In this document: positions 46,382 to 53,509 of the stretch, piece by piece
How the letters are laid out: every line of letters begins with the position of its first letter
Position numbering within the stretch: the stretch's first letter is position 1
Source of the DNA: an uncultured Flammeovirgaceae bacterium
Lineage (GTDB): Bacteria; Bacteroidota; Bacteroidia; Cytophagales; Cyclobacteriaceae
Length of the DNA: 53,509 nucleotides
Assembly: GCA_937899105.1 (NCBI GenBank)
Contig: CALBPF010000370.1
Location: 1 to 53,509 of the forward strand
Reading direction: 5' to 3'
The notes under the pieces: model-generated
Databases searched by the model: none
The model's input: the letters and a program-made list of their open reading frames with translations, nothing else
Told to the model about the DNA's origin: nothing
Made by a program: the position numbers and the translations under genes

Positions 46382-46404
46382 CCGTCATATCGACGGCTTT
46401 TTTT
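46382..46404 (+). terminator. Orphan plus-strand terminator-like hairpin
   Basis: CCGTC (46382-46386) pairs with GACGG (46392-46396), followed directly by CTTTTTTT. Outer bases TAGTACAA and TTTGTACC can extend the stem. No plus-strand gene precedes it: both neighbours are transcribed leftwards. It may end a small RNA or the antisense transcript of the TonB receptor leader. The 294-base gap between the receptor and ferritin genes holds only this hairpin and the ferritin terminator. Confidence 0.5.
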
Positions 46405-46469
46405 GTACCAATCGGAACTTAAAAACAATAACAGAGAGATACAAGTCAAAGCTTATACTTGTGGAAACA

Positions 46470-46493
46470 AAAAAAGGCCCGCAAATAAGGCCT
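46470..46493 (-). terminator. Ferritin gene terminator
   Basis: On the minus strand AGGCC (from 46493) pairs with GGCCT (to 46475) around a 9-base loop, followed by a run of T. It is about 60 bases past the ferritin stop. Confidence 0.75.
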
Positions 46494-46552
46494 AGAGTTA
46501 TATTAGACCAATACGAACTGTCTTTGGCAGAGTGAGCGGTAGAACTTATGTT

Positions 46553-47110
46553 TTATGCCTCAGTTTCACCTGGACCTGACTCAGCGGCAAAACTCTCAAG
46601 GTTTGCAATCTCCTGATCAATTGTCCAAAGTCCAATCCCTTCTTCACCAATAATATCAAACAGCTCTACTGCTCTTCGTGCAATGGTTTCTTCCTCCCGC
46701 TGTTCAGTAACAAACCACTGTAAGAAATTAAAGGTTGCGAAATCTTTTATTCTGAAACAGTGATCCGCGATGTCATTTATTGACTTAGTAACTTCAATTT
46801 CATGGTCAAGAACATCTTCGAACACTTCTCTTAAGGAACTAAAATCGTTCTTTATATTGGTAATTTCAGGTTGAATTGCATGTCCTCCCGCGTCATTGAT
46901 GTAAGAGAAAAGTTTAAGCATATGCTGACGTTCTTCTTCAGAATGTCGGTATAAAAATTCAGCCGATTTAACATAACCTTTTGTATCGCACCACGACGCC
47001 ATAGAAAGGTATCTGGCAGAACTTAAGCCTTCCATTAAAATTTGTTGATTAAGTTTCGCTTCGGTTTCTTCTGTAAGCGATCTGTTCGGAGTTACGAATT
47101 GCTTGATCAT
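46553..47110 (-). CDS. Non-haem ferritin
   Basis: A 185-residue four-helix ferritin when started at ATG 47110 (MIKQFVTPNRSLTEE). A longer reading to 47215 adds a hydrophobic stretch and overlaps the upstream gene, so it is rejected. Ferroxidase-centre residues are in place: Glu27 in the first helix (LMEGLSSARYLSM), Glu60 and His63 in EEERQHM, and the Glu-rich third and fourth helices with DHEIEV and TEQREEE. It stores iron in a 24-subunit cytoplasmic shell. The C-terminal tail after residue 165 is acidic and longer than E. coli FtnA. It closes the minus-strand group, followed by a terminator. Confidence 0.92.
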   Translation of the reverse strand: MIKQFVTPNRSLTEETEAKLNQQILMEGLSSARYLSMASWCDTKGYVKSAEFLYRHSEEERQHMLKLFSYINDAGGHAIQPEITNIKNDFSSLREVFEDVLDHEIEVTKSINDIADHCFRIKDFATFNFLQWFVTEQREEETIARRAVELFDIIGEEGIGLWTIDQEIANLESFAAESGPGETEA

Positions 47111-47192
47111 AATAGCGTTATAAAAACCTAAAGTTAATGATGTTAACGATATTAAAAACAACCATAACCCCTCATGGCTAGGGCTCAGATGC

Positions 47193-48521
47193 TTATTTGC
47201 TCTCCAAGCGACCATTTAAGTAATTTTCAACGGAATTAGCTACCTTTTCAGCGATCTCTTGTTGCGCGTCTGTTTCAAGTTTATGAAAGCTTATATTTCT
47301 ATTCTTTGATTCAAATAGTTTGAAAAAAGCTATCCTTTCCGGTCCTGATTTGTAGATCAAGTCGCCAACAACCGGATATAATTCCTCATAACTGCCATTG
47401 TACTCTGCATACCTGATACTGTTTAACTGGTCATGGGTTATTAGATCAGAATGCAGGATTTCACCCCTTTCTGTAGATACAAGTTTTATATTGAGCGCAA
47501 TAAACAATTTATTGTTCTGGATCAATTCAGAATAAAATACAGGTTCATATTCTATTAACCCACCTATATTCCGCTTTTTGTAAGCCGTTTTTTGGGCTTT
47601 ACTAGGTGTACCTGCTTCCATATAATAAGTAGTTATATTCAAAAATAGTATTGATTCTGCGCCGGTCAGTTCTCCAACTTCTGCAGCAGTTTGGTCATTT
47701 AACAAGCCAGATATTCCTAGTTTTTGCTCATCAATAATAACGGGTAATTCACTTCGTTCAACAAGTTGAATAAAAGGGCTATCATACGCGCTCAGAGCTG
47801 CGATTATGGCTTCCCTTAATCTATAATCATAACCGTGAGATTCAATGACGCAGATAGTCATTGTGTACCTTTCTTTGATTCTCTTCATTAGCTTCAGCGC
47901 TTCAAAATAGTCAATGTTATCCGGTTGAATTTGAGTTAATAATTGCCATGCTCTTGAGATCTGCCGATGCTCTAGGGCCACCTTAGCTTCCTTTAAAACG
48001 GGGGCTTTAAGAATTTCCTGGACCTTTATTTTAGCATCTTTAAAATTTTCGTCGATTTCAATAATTCTGTTGAACAGATCGCCTGCTCTTTCGTAATTAC
48101 CGTTTTCTATGAATCTTACCGCATTGGTATACCATAGTGATAAAGTACTCTTTTTGTAACTTTCGAGTTCATTGATGTTTGATTCGTTTAACGTGCTTTT
48201 TATTCCAAAATACTCGAGTTGCTTTTGATGCCGTTCTATTTGTTTTATGAGCTTCAAAACAGATGCATCACCGTAATTATCTTTCAAAATCAGGAAGTCG
48301 CTCAACCATTCATCAGTTAATTTGACGGAGCAACGGATCATTCCATCACGAGTGACCTTCCTGGTAGTATTTTGGTGCATTGCCTCTACATATTTGGCAA
48401 AGGATTTCTTATATAGACCCTGGTCTTCTAATTCAGCAGCGTCTTTCAAAAGACGCTTTTGACCAACTCCTGTAATGGAAAACCAAAAGACGCCCATTAT
48501 CAACAGAATCAAGATTTTCAT
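47193..48521 (-). CDS. Secreted TPR protein with CsgG-like domain
   Basis: A 442-residue protein with a signal peptide (about 1-20) and no lipobox Cys. The N-terminal half (about 22-215) is helical and TPR-like (LEDQGLYKKSFAKYVEA, ENGNYERAGDLFNRIIEIDENF). The C-terminal half (about 220-430) has the CsgG/FlgT-like core: FIQLVERSELPVIIDEQKL, then the LNDQTAAEVGELTGAESILF stretch. CsgG proteins build outer membrane export pores or envelope assembly factors; the match is to the fold only. It lies 18 bp after the DUF4476 gene, probably one operon. Confidence 0.72.
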   Translation of the reverse strand: MKILILLIMGVFWFSITGVGQKRLLKDAAELEDQGLYKKSFAKYVEAMHQNTTRKVTRDGMIRCSVKLTDEWLSDFLILKDNYGDASVLKLIKQIERHQKQLEYFGIKSTLNESNINELESYKKSTLSLWYTNAVRFIENGNYERAGDLFNRIIEIDENFKDAKIKVQEILKAPVLKEAKVALEHRQISRAWQLLTQIQPDNIDYFEALKLMKRIKERYTMTICVIESHGYDYRLREAIIAALSAYDSPFIQLVERSELPVIIDEQKLGISGLLNDQTAAEVGELTGAESILFLNITTYYMEAGTPSKAQKTAYKKRNIGGLIEYEPVFYSELIQNNKLFIALNIKLVSTERGEILHSDLITHDQLNSIRYAEYNGSYEELYPVVGDLIYKSGPERIAFFKLFESKNRNISFHKLETDAQQEIAEKVANSVENYLNGRLESK

Positions 48522-48539
48522 CGGTCTTGAATTAGCAGT

Positions 48540-49409
48540 CTATTGATTTTCGAGAAATTCATTCAATTCCTCGACAGACTCGGAGTAGGTGAGGGCGTCA
48601 TTGAGTTCATAGTAGTTTTCTCTATTTGTACAGTTGGCATAAGCCAGTTTGGCAACTCCCAGCTTACCCTCTTCGTAGGTAAACAGCCCCATGAATCGCT
48701 TGATCTGGTTGACAGACATGCAGTGCGTTCTGGCGATTTGCTTAAAGACAGTCATCTTTTCATCTGAAAATGACTTATTCTTTATGGACGATGAAGCCCT
48801 GTTAAACCCATCCGATGACATTTTGGTACAGTCCGGAGTCGCAGGTTGCGTAGGAGCATTTTCATATGTTTGCGCAGGTTGCTCCTCAATTTCCGTAAAC
48901 TGATCGCTGATATTTACGTTCAGGTTTAGACCTGTATCATTGGCGGATATATTTACACCAACATTTGCTGAGTTTGATGTGCTATTTGTTGAAGTAGTAG
49001 CTTGAATCGTAGATGTGTTTGTTTGGGTGGAAGCTCCGTTGGTCTGTCTTACCTCAGCCACCCTTACGGTTTGCGTTTCAGTTGCAAGCGGGGCAGAACT
49101 CACAGCTCTAAAAATGTATCGACCTTTTTTATTTTTTTTGATGATAGAAGTCATCAGCATATTGGCATCTATCATCATGTTCTGTTTAAGCTCAGGTGCG
49201 CCGTCAATATTAAATTTTACTTTAATCTGCACGAAGTCATCGGTGATGCCTTTAGCTATCACCCTTGATTGCGGAGTTGTATTTATTTGATTTCCACTCA
49301 CGTATAAAGTGAAGTTTTCACCTTCCTCGGTAAAGAACACTAAATTGGATTGTGCAAAAAGCTGCTGTGCGGCAAGAGTGAATAGTAAGGAGTAAATAAT
49401 CTTTTTCAT
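48540..49409 (-). CDS. DUF4476 secreted protein
   Basis: From ATG 49409 this is a 289-residue protein with a clear signal peptide (LAAQQLFAQ, cleavage near 20); the longer reading to 49442 is not needed. The N-terminal part (about 20-110) is a beta domain with GENFTLYVSGNQIN. A Thr/Ser/Asn-rich linker (about 120-165) follows. The C-terminal DUF4476 (about 185-285) has the Cys-containing segments RTHCMSVNQIKRFMGLFTYEEGKL and KLAYANCTN. The family is confined largely to Bacteroidota and has no known function. It is the upstream gene of the pair with the CsgG-like protein. Confidence 0.85.
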   Translation of the reverse strand: MKKIIYSLLFTLAAQQLFAQSNLVFFTEEGENFTLYVSGNQINTTPQSRVIAKGITDDFVQIKVKFNIDGAPELKQNMMIDANMLMTSIIKKNKKGRYIFRAVSSAPLATETQTVRVAEVRQTNGASTQTNTSTIQATTSTNSTSNSANVGVNISANDTGLNLNVNISDQFTEIEEQPAQTYENAPTQPATPDCTKMSSDGFNRASSSIKNKSFSDEKMTVFKQIARTHCMSVNQIKRFMGLFTYEEGKLGVAKLAYANCTNRENYYELNDALTYSESVEELNEFLENQ

Positions 49410-49512
49410 AGCAAGTATGGTTTTTACAGGGCTAAATACCATAGAATGGTCTGAAGAAGGAATTTTTACACCCCTACAATATCTCTACAATGCGAAAATC
49501 AGACGCTTTTCT

Positions 49513-51450
49513 TCAAAGTTTCTGCAAGATCTCATTGAGATTCTCTGCACTTTCAAGCCCCATTTTTTTTCGCAGCCGGTAGCGGTTCATATCCACACTT
49601 TTGGGCGAAATATTTACCACTGAAGCGATGTCTTTTGAAGTAAGATTGATCCTGATCAAAGCGGCAAGGCGTTTTTCAGACATAGAAAGGCCCGGGTATT
49701 TGGTTTCTAATCGCTGGAAAAAAGCGTCGTACACATTCTCCACATGCTGGTGAAACTCCTCCCTCTGTTCAGTAATGCTGAAATAGGATTTCACCAGCTC
49801 CACAATTTGCTTTAGTTCTTCAGGAAGCTCTTTAGCCCGGCCATTCAGCTTTTTAACTTGTGAGTTAAGTTTTTCCAAAAACTCATTTTTTTCCGTTATC
49901 TGCACAGCAAAATTGATGATCTCCTGGTTTTTGTAAGCCAGTTCTTCTTCAATACGATTGGCTTGATCACGACTTAGTTGAGCTTCAATTTCCGCCAGAC
50001 GTTTTTTATTCATTTGTGTTTTAATGAGTAGGTAGGCCACAATGATGACAAGAGCGGTTCCTACAACTGCAATGGCAATAAGTAATCGCTGGCTTTCAAT
50101 GGTTTGTTGTCGGATAACTGCATTTTTCCTGAGCATCAAATTATCCTTTTCGCGCTCAGCTAATTTTTGTGAGGCTTCCATCCCCCCGGCTATGCTGGCC
50201 TTACTTTCGCTGTAGGTGCTGTCTTGATAGGCCCTTGCTTTCACAAGATAGTTATAAGCGTTTTTCATATCGCCACTAGCCAGATAAGCCTTATGAAGCC
50301 TTTCCAATGATAGGGTAATATATGAACTGCTTTTTTCTTGTAAAGCCAGATCGTACCCTTTAAGAGCATAATCAATGGATTTGTTAAAGTCATTTAAGTT
50401 AAAATATCCATCAGACAGCAGTAGCAACGACTCTATTATATCCATTACGAAACCGTAATCTTGGAAAATATACAATGATTGCGCAAACAGCTCTATAGCT
50501 TTCTTCGTTTGGCGGGATTGCAAATACACTTTCCCAAGGTACCGATCAGTTCGTGCTGAATCATAGTCATCCAGTGCTAATGCTTTAAAGTGATCGATAT
50601 TTAAACTAGCAGAGTCTATATCGCCGGAATTCAGATAGTCATTAACAAGCATGCTATACGCATGATATTGTAAATCTTTGTTATCATTTTCTAAAGCGAT
50701 CAATAGCAGTTTTTTGCTGGTAGCCAAAGCCATCTGAAGTTGCTGCGTGAAGTGGTAAAGCTCATTGATATTGAAAAATGCAGGGTAAACTTTGCCGGCC
50801 TGGTTAGCCCTGAGGCGTATATCTATGGATTTGTTATAGTATTCTATAGCCTTGTCATAGTTGTTGAATACTTTATATATGATACCAACATTATTGTAGG
50901 ACTTCCCCAGCTTTTGCCAGGCTTGCAATTTTTCAAAAATGGCCATTGCATCCAAATAGTATTGTAGCGCATTTACCATGTCGCCTTGAGCATAAAAAGT
51001 GACGCCAATCGCGTTTAGCGCATCACCTTCCAACAATGTTTGTTTTGTAGTGCGCGCAAAAGCAAGCGCCTTGTCATAGTACTTGCGTGCTTGTGGTATT
51101 TTTCCGGACCTTCTACTATAAACTCCGGATTGAAAGATAGATTCAAACACTAAACTATCCAGCCCCAAAGTTTCGTATGTGATAGCAGAAAAATTCAGGT
51201 ATTTAAGTGAGGAATCTAATTTGCCTGTAAAAAAGAAACCATCTGAGAGTCTATAGGCAAAGTCAGCTCTTATTTTGGTAGTATGCTCTTCATTTGTTAC
51301 GTGCTCTTTGAGATAGGTAATGGCCTGCTGCTGGTCATGTTTCCAAAGGCTATCATATGTATTGATGATAATGCCTTCAGATTTTTGCCCGTATGTTGCA
51401 AAGTGCATAACACCAGTTACCAGCAAGCTGATGAGTTTATTAATGTCCAA
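49513..51450 (-). CDS. TPR membrane regulator with LuxR-type HTH
   Basis: A 645-residue protein: signal peptide (about 1-21), a TPR array (about 60-420, with repeats such as DALNAIGVTFYAQGDMVNALQYY and KLGKSYNNVGIIYK...YDKAIEYYNKSI), one TM (about 448-470), a cytoplasmic coiled coil (about 475-545) and a C-terminal HTH (about 588-645; LSMSEKRLAALIRINLTSKD, then VNISPKSVDMNRYRLRKKMGL). The TPR part would face the periplasm and the HTH the cytoplasm, a one-component envelope-sensing design common in Bacteroidota. The target is unknown; the DUF4476/CsgG-like pair just downstream on the same strand is the closest candidate. Confidence 0.88.
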   Translation of the reverse strand: MDINKLISLLVTGVMHFATYGQKSEGIIINTYDSLWKHDQQQAITYLKEHVTNEEHTTKIRADFAYRLSDGFFFTGKLDSSLKYLNFSAITYETLGLDSLVFESIFQSGVYSRRSGKIPQARKYYDKALAFARTTKQTLLEGDALNAIGVTFYAQGDMVNALQYYLDAMAIFEKLQAWQKLGKSYNNVGIIYKVFNNYDKAIEYYNKSIDIRLRANQAGKVYPAFFNINELYHFTQQLQMALATSKKLLLIALENDNKDLQYHAYSMLVNDYLNSGDIDSASLNIDHFKALALDDYDSARTDRYLGKVYLQSRQTKKAIELFAQSLYIFQDYGFVMDIIESLLLLSDGYFNLNDFNKSIDYALKGYDLALQEKSSSYITLSLERLHKAYLASGDMKNAYNYLVKARAYQDSTYSESKASIAGGMEASQKLAEREKDNLMLRKNAVIRQQTIESQRLLIAIAVVGTALVIIVAYLLIKTQMNKKRLAEIEAQLSRDQANRIEEELAYKNQEIINFAVQITEKNEFLEKLNSQVKKLNGRAKELPEELKQIVELVKSYFSITEQREEFHQHVENVYDAFFQRLETKYPGLSMSEKRLAALIRINLTSKDIASVVNISPKSVDMNRYRLRKKMGLESAENLNEILQKL

Positions 51451-51530
51451 AAATTAAGAGGTTGATAACATGCTAAAGGTAAGAATTAGCAGAGAATCAT
51501 TCAGGCGCTGTAAGAGTTGAATAAGCAAAC

Positions 51531-51558
51531 AAAAAGCCGAAGAACAATTTCCGGCTTT
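51531..51558 (-). terminator. Terminator after the tRNA fragment
   Basis: AAAGCCG (51533-51539) and CGGCTTT (51552-51558) form a 7-bp stem; on the minus strand it is followed by TTTTTG. It sits directly past the 3' end of the tRNA fragment, as a native tRNA terminator would. Confidence 0.65.
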
Positions 51559-51560
51559 AG

Positions 51561-51603
51561 TGGGCCCACCTGGGCTCGAACCAGGGACCCTTTGCTTTGT
51601 AAG
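51561..51603 (-). other. 3'-end tRNA fragment, candidate attachment site
   Basis: On the minus strand the sequence reads as the last 40-odd bases of a tRNA: an anticodon-stem 3' strand, variable region GGGTC, T-arm CCTGG-TTCGAGC-CCAGG, 3' acceptor strand TGGGCCC and discriminator A. Upstream there is no matching anticodon-stem 5' strand, D-arm or 5' acceptor, so the gene is truncated at about 51603. The loop residues (CTTACAA) could be a Val UAC anticodon loop, but isotype is uncertain. Duplicated tRNA 3' ends are the classic footprint of tyrosine-integrase islands; the island would lie to the right. Confidence 0.7.
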
Positions 51604-51700
51604 TTTTACCCGAAATATTTAACATAAAGATTATATATGAATTTGTATTTAATTATAAATAGTAATATTATTATTTTTAAACTTAGAATTAAACTAAAAT

Positions 51701-51926
51701 ATGCAGATTATGAAAGAGCTATTGCATAGGGCTAAACAGAACGGGAGAAGACGGAAATGGTATAAAATATTTAGGACATTCGGTAGTAATTGAACCTAAA
51801 CGATATGCCGTAATTAATATGAAAGAAAGTGAGGCCATTCAGAGCTTAGTATCAAAAGAGGAATTGAACGAATACCGCAGCAAGTTCCCTGCACATCTAG
51901 ATAGTGATGGTTTTATGATCAGGTGA
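51701..51926 (+). pseudogene. Frameshifted small gene of unknown function
   Basis: From ATG 51701 the frame reads MQIMKELLHRAKQNG. Removing one G from the run near 51742 continues it as EDGNGIKYLGHSVVIEPKRYAVINMKESEAIQSLVSKEEL and on to MIR-stop at 51926, about 74 residues. Without the fix both halves are short. The composition looks protein-coding and the size suggests a small antitoxin-like or regulatory protein, but I do not recognise the family. It lies in very AT-rich DNA between the tRNA fragment and the RHS gene. A sequencing indel is possible. Confidence 0.45.
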
Positions 51927-51938
51927 CTGGTAAGCGAA

Positions 51939-52169
51939 CTAACTTTTTTCTAGTTGCGAATATTTATCTGTCATTGACACTTTTGAATCGCCTTTGCATT
52001 TTACGAGTGCATTAAGCACTTTAAAACACCCACCAGTTTTATGTAATAAACGGATTGGCAGGGAGAGTTTAAGGGCTGGATGGGGACTTTTAAGGTTGAA
52101 AAAAGTGTAAACGGTCAAACCTACAAGATCGCTCTGATAAATGTAATATTTTGACCCATTCCCTATCAT
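51939..52169 (-). CDS. Doubtful 76-residue open frame
   Basis: A short open frame on the minus strand encoding a Lys/Leu-rich peptide with FFNLKSPHPALKLS and KTGGCFKVLNALVKCKGDS. There is no recognised domain, signal or partner. It may be a conserved non-coding block with an accidental frame, or a remnant of an island gene. The rest of 51604-52314 is AT-rich intergenic DNA with one perfect 12-bp palindrome, ATTACATGTAAT, at 52236-52247. Confidence 0.2.
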   Translation of the reverse strand: MIGNGSKYYIYQSDLVGLTVYTFFNLKSPHPALKLSLPIRLLHKTGGCFKVLNALVKCKGDSKVSMTDKYSQLEKS

Positions 52170-52314
52170 TATATTGGATAGGCTATGCTTTAATTTAAGT
52201 AAATAATCATTTTGGATATTATTAAATTCTATAAAATTACATGTAATATTTCAATAGACTTTTTCTCCCGTTTAATGAAATCTACATTTACTGTTGTTTA
52301 ATTAAATTGGAATT

Positions 52315-53509
52315 ATGTTGCGCTTTACCTTTTACCTTCCCCTACTTTCATTAGTTAGTATTCTTTCTGGTTTCGGCCAGACCGCAGGTGATACCTACAA
52401 ACCTAGATTAAACCCTGTTAGTCCCTCGGCTTACGAGTTTATGAAGTATGGAGATATACCGGTGGGCGAATACACAGGTGTACCTAATATATCTATTCCT
52501 ATTTATACTGTTAAAATGGCAGGTTTAACTATACCTGTAGACTTAACCTATCATGCCGCAGGAGTTCGGGTTTCGGAAGAAGCAAGTTGGGTGGGGTTAG
52601 GCTGGAATATCAATGTTGGCGGAAGCATTACGCAGATAGTTAACGGTATGGATGATTTTGGTTACTACCAAAGTCGTTTTGATATAAAACCGTCGGTTTT
52701 TGATAATGTGCCGCAGGGCGCCGATGGCAATTGTACGGTAATTATAGCTGGTTACGATGAATTGAGTCATGGTAATGACCCACTTATTCCTTATCAATAC
52801 CTGAGTGGGTATGAAGACTCTGAACCCGATATTTTTAAGTTCAGCGTTTTGAACTGGAGTGGTGAATTTGTCCTGGATTGGGTAGCCAATAGTTACACGT
52901 GTCTCTCAGATAAGAATATTGTAGTTACTCCTTTAAATATTAATCATAATGGGAGACCATCTAGCTTTGAGATAAAAGTTCCTGAAGGGCATAGATTCAG
53001 ATTCCAACTAAAAGAGGAAACGCTGATAGACCGCCAAGTCACCCGTATCACTCAAAATCCTGATGGTAGACAGCATCCCGGTGGCCCACCCATGGAGCAG
53101 GAAGCCAGTTCAAGAACTTACAAGCTTATCCAGATTGTAACTAATGAAGCTGATTACGTCGGGTTTGAATATGTTATGTCTGACGAAGTAGTCAACCTAC
53201 CTTCTGTGAGTGTGACTAAGGAGTATAATGAAGAAAAGATTCCCGGTACCATAGGACAGGATTGGTTGAATGTGGTCCGTTCGCGATTTCCATATGCTAT
53301 TGAATATACAAATTATACCAGTACGACTCAAAGGTTGGCCTATGTACATAGAATTACTACCGGGAAGGAAATTATAGAGTTTAATTCGGCGTCCGGGCGT
53401 TTGGATTTTGATGGCACCCGACAGCTAAATGAAATCACGGTAAAATCTCCAAATAACGTTATACACTCAAGGCACTTATTTAACTACGGCTATTTTGTGG
53501 GCCATGGCG
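52315..53509 (+). CDS. RHS/YD-repeat-type protein, N-terminal part (3' end outside the window)
   Basis: Open from ATG 52315 to the window edge, 398 codons. A signal peptide (about 1-22, ending SGFGQ) is followed by the N-terminal domain typical of large Bacteroidota RHS proteins: SAYEFMKYGDIPVGEYTGVPNISIPIYTV, then LTYHAAGVRVSEEASWVGLGW. This SpvB/TcaC-like beta region normally precedes long YD repeats, an RHS core and a variable, often toxic C-terminus; those parts would be beyond the window. RHS proteins of this kind are secreted or surface proteins, many of them polymorphic toxins. Its location beside a tRNA fragment suggests island cargo. The toxic end cannot be judged here. Confidence 0.82.
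   Translation, partial: MLRFTFYLPLLSLVSILSGFGQTAGDTYKPRLNPVSPSAYEFMKYGDIPVGEYTGVPNISIPIYTVKMAGLTIPVDLTYHAAGVRVSEEASWVGLGWNINVGGSITQIVNGMDDFGYYQSRFDIKPSVFDNVPQGADGNCTVIIAGYDELSHGNDPLIPYQYLSGYEDSEPDIFKFSVLNWSGEFVLDWVANSYTCLSDKNIVVTPLNINHNGRPSSFEIKVPEGHRFRFQLKEETLIDRQVTRITQNPDGRQHPGGPPMEQEASSRTYKLIQIVTNEADYVGFEYVMSDEVVNLPSVSVTKEYNEEKIPGTIGQDWLNVVRSRFPYAIEYTNYTSTTQRLAYVHRITTGKEIIEFNSASGRLDFDGTRQLNEITVKSPNNVIHSRHLFNYGYFVGHG

Noticed and set aside
47111..47215. Membrane-anchored N-terminal extension of ferritin
   Set aside because: It needs overlap with the upstream gene and is not a known ferritin feature; the ATG at 47110 gives the normal protein.
1..53509. CRISPR arrays or complete insertion sequences
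   Set aside because: No regularly spaced short repeats, and no transposase genes with terminal repeats, were seen on reading through the window.

Overview
The window reads as chromosomal DNA of a gliding-type Bacteroidota, most likely a Cytophagales bacterium related to Fulvivirga, Roseivirga or Reichenbachiella. The evidence is a type IX secretion type B C-terminal domain, an S1 ribosomal protein with a long acidic N-terminus, TonB receptors with a carboxypeptidase-regulatory-like domain, DUF4476, a TPR/LuxR-type regulator, an RHS-type protein with a Bacteroidota N-terminus, and TTG-N19-TAnnTTTG promoters. The exact genus is an inference.

Left end (1-1783): a decayed pyruvate kinase-like gene with one nonsense codon and three frameshifts, then a small antitoxin/PIN-toxin pair behind a promoter with TACGTA operator-like boxes.

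Main block (1793-28557): an NtrC-family sigma-54 response regulator is divergent from nine consecutive FtsX/MacB-type permease genes (about 780-815 codons each; the seventh carries an in-frame stop). A convergent periplasmic serine hydrolase lipoprotein follows, then a MacB/LolD-type ATPase and a TolC-type outer membrane channel. The first permease and the ATPase are both preceded by the same unusual sigma-54-like element, TGGCAT-N5-TTGGCA. Inverted or direct repeats lie upstream of each at enhancer-like distance. The simplest reading is one regulon: one shared ATPase, a bank of alternative permeases and a TolC exit duct. No periplasmic adaptor and no sensor kinase is present in the window. 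This is the most system-like part of the window.

Housekeeping block (28587-35689): rpsA, whose third S1 repeat has five clustered hydrophobic substitutions each explained by one A-to-T change, then tRNA-Cys, a BLUF photoreceptor, and a TesA-type esterase divergent from a YbbA-YbbP ABC exporter pair (the E. coli arrangement).

Envelope block (35729-51450): a large T9SS-exported PKD protein, a TerB/FHA-like/ABCG fusion transporter, an orphan lipoprotein, a YceI protein, a TonB-dependent receptor, ferritin, a TPR-CsgG-like protein, a DUF4476 protein and a TPR membrane regulator with a LuxR-type HTH.

Right end (51531-53509): a tRNA 3' fragment with its own terminator abuts very AT-rich DNA, a frameshifted small gene and the start of an RHS-type gene that runs off the window. 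This looks like the edge of an integrated island. No CRISPR array, complete insertion sequence or rRNA was seen.
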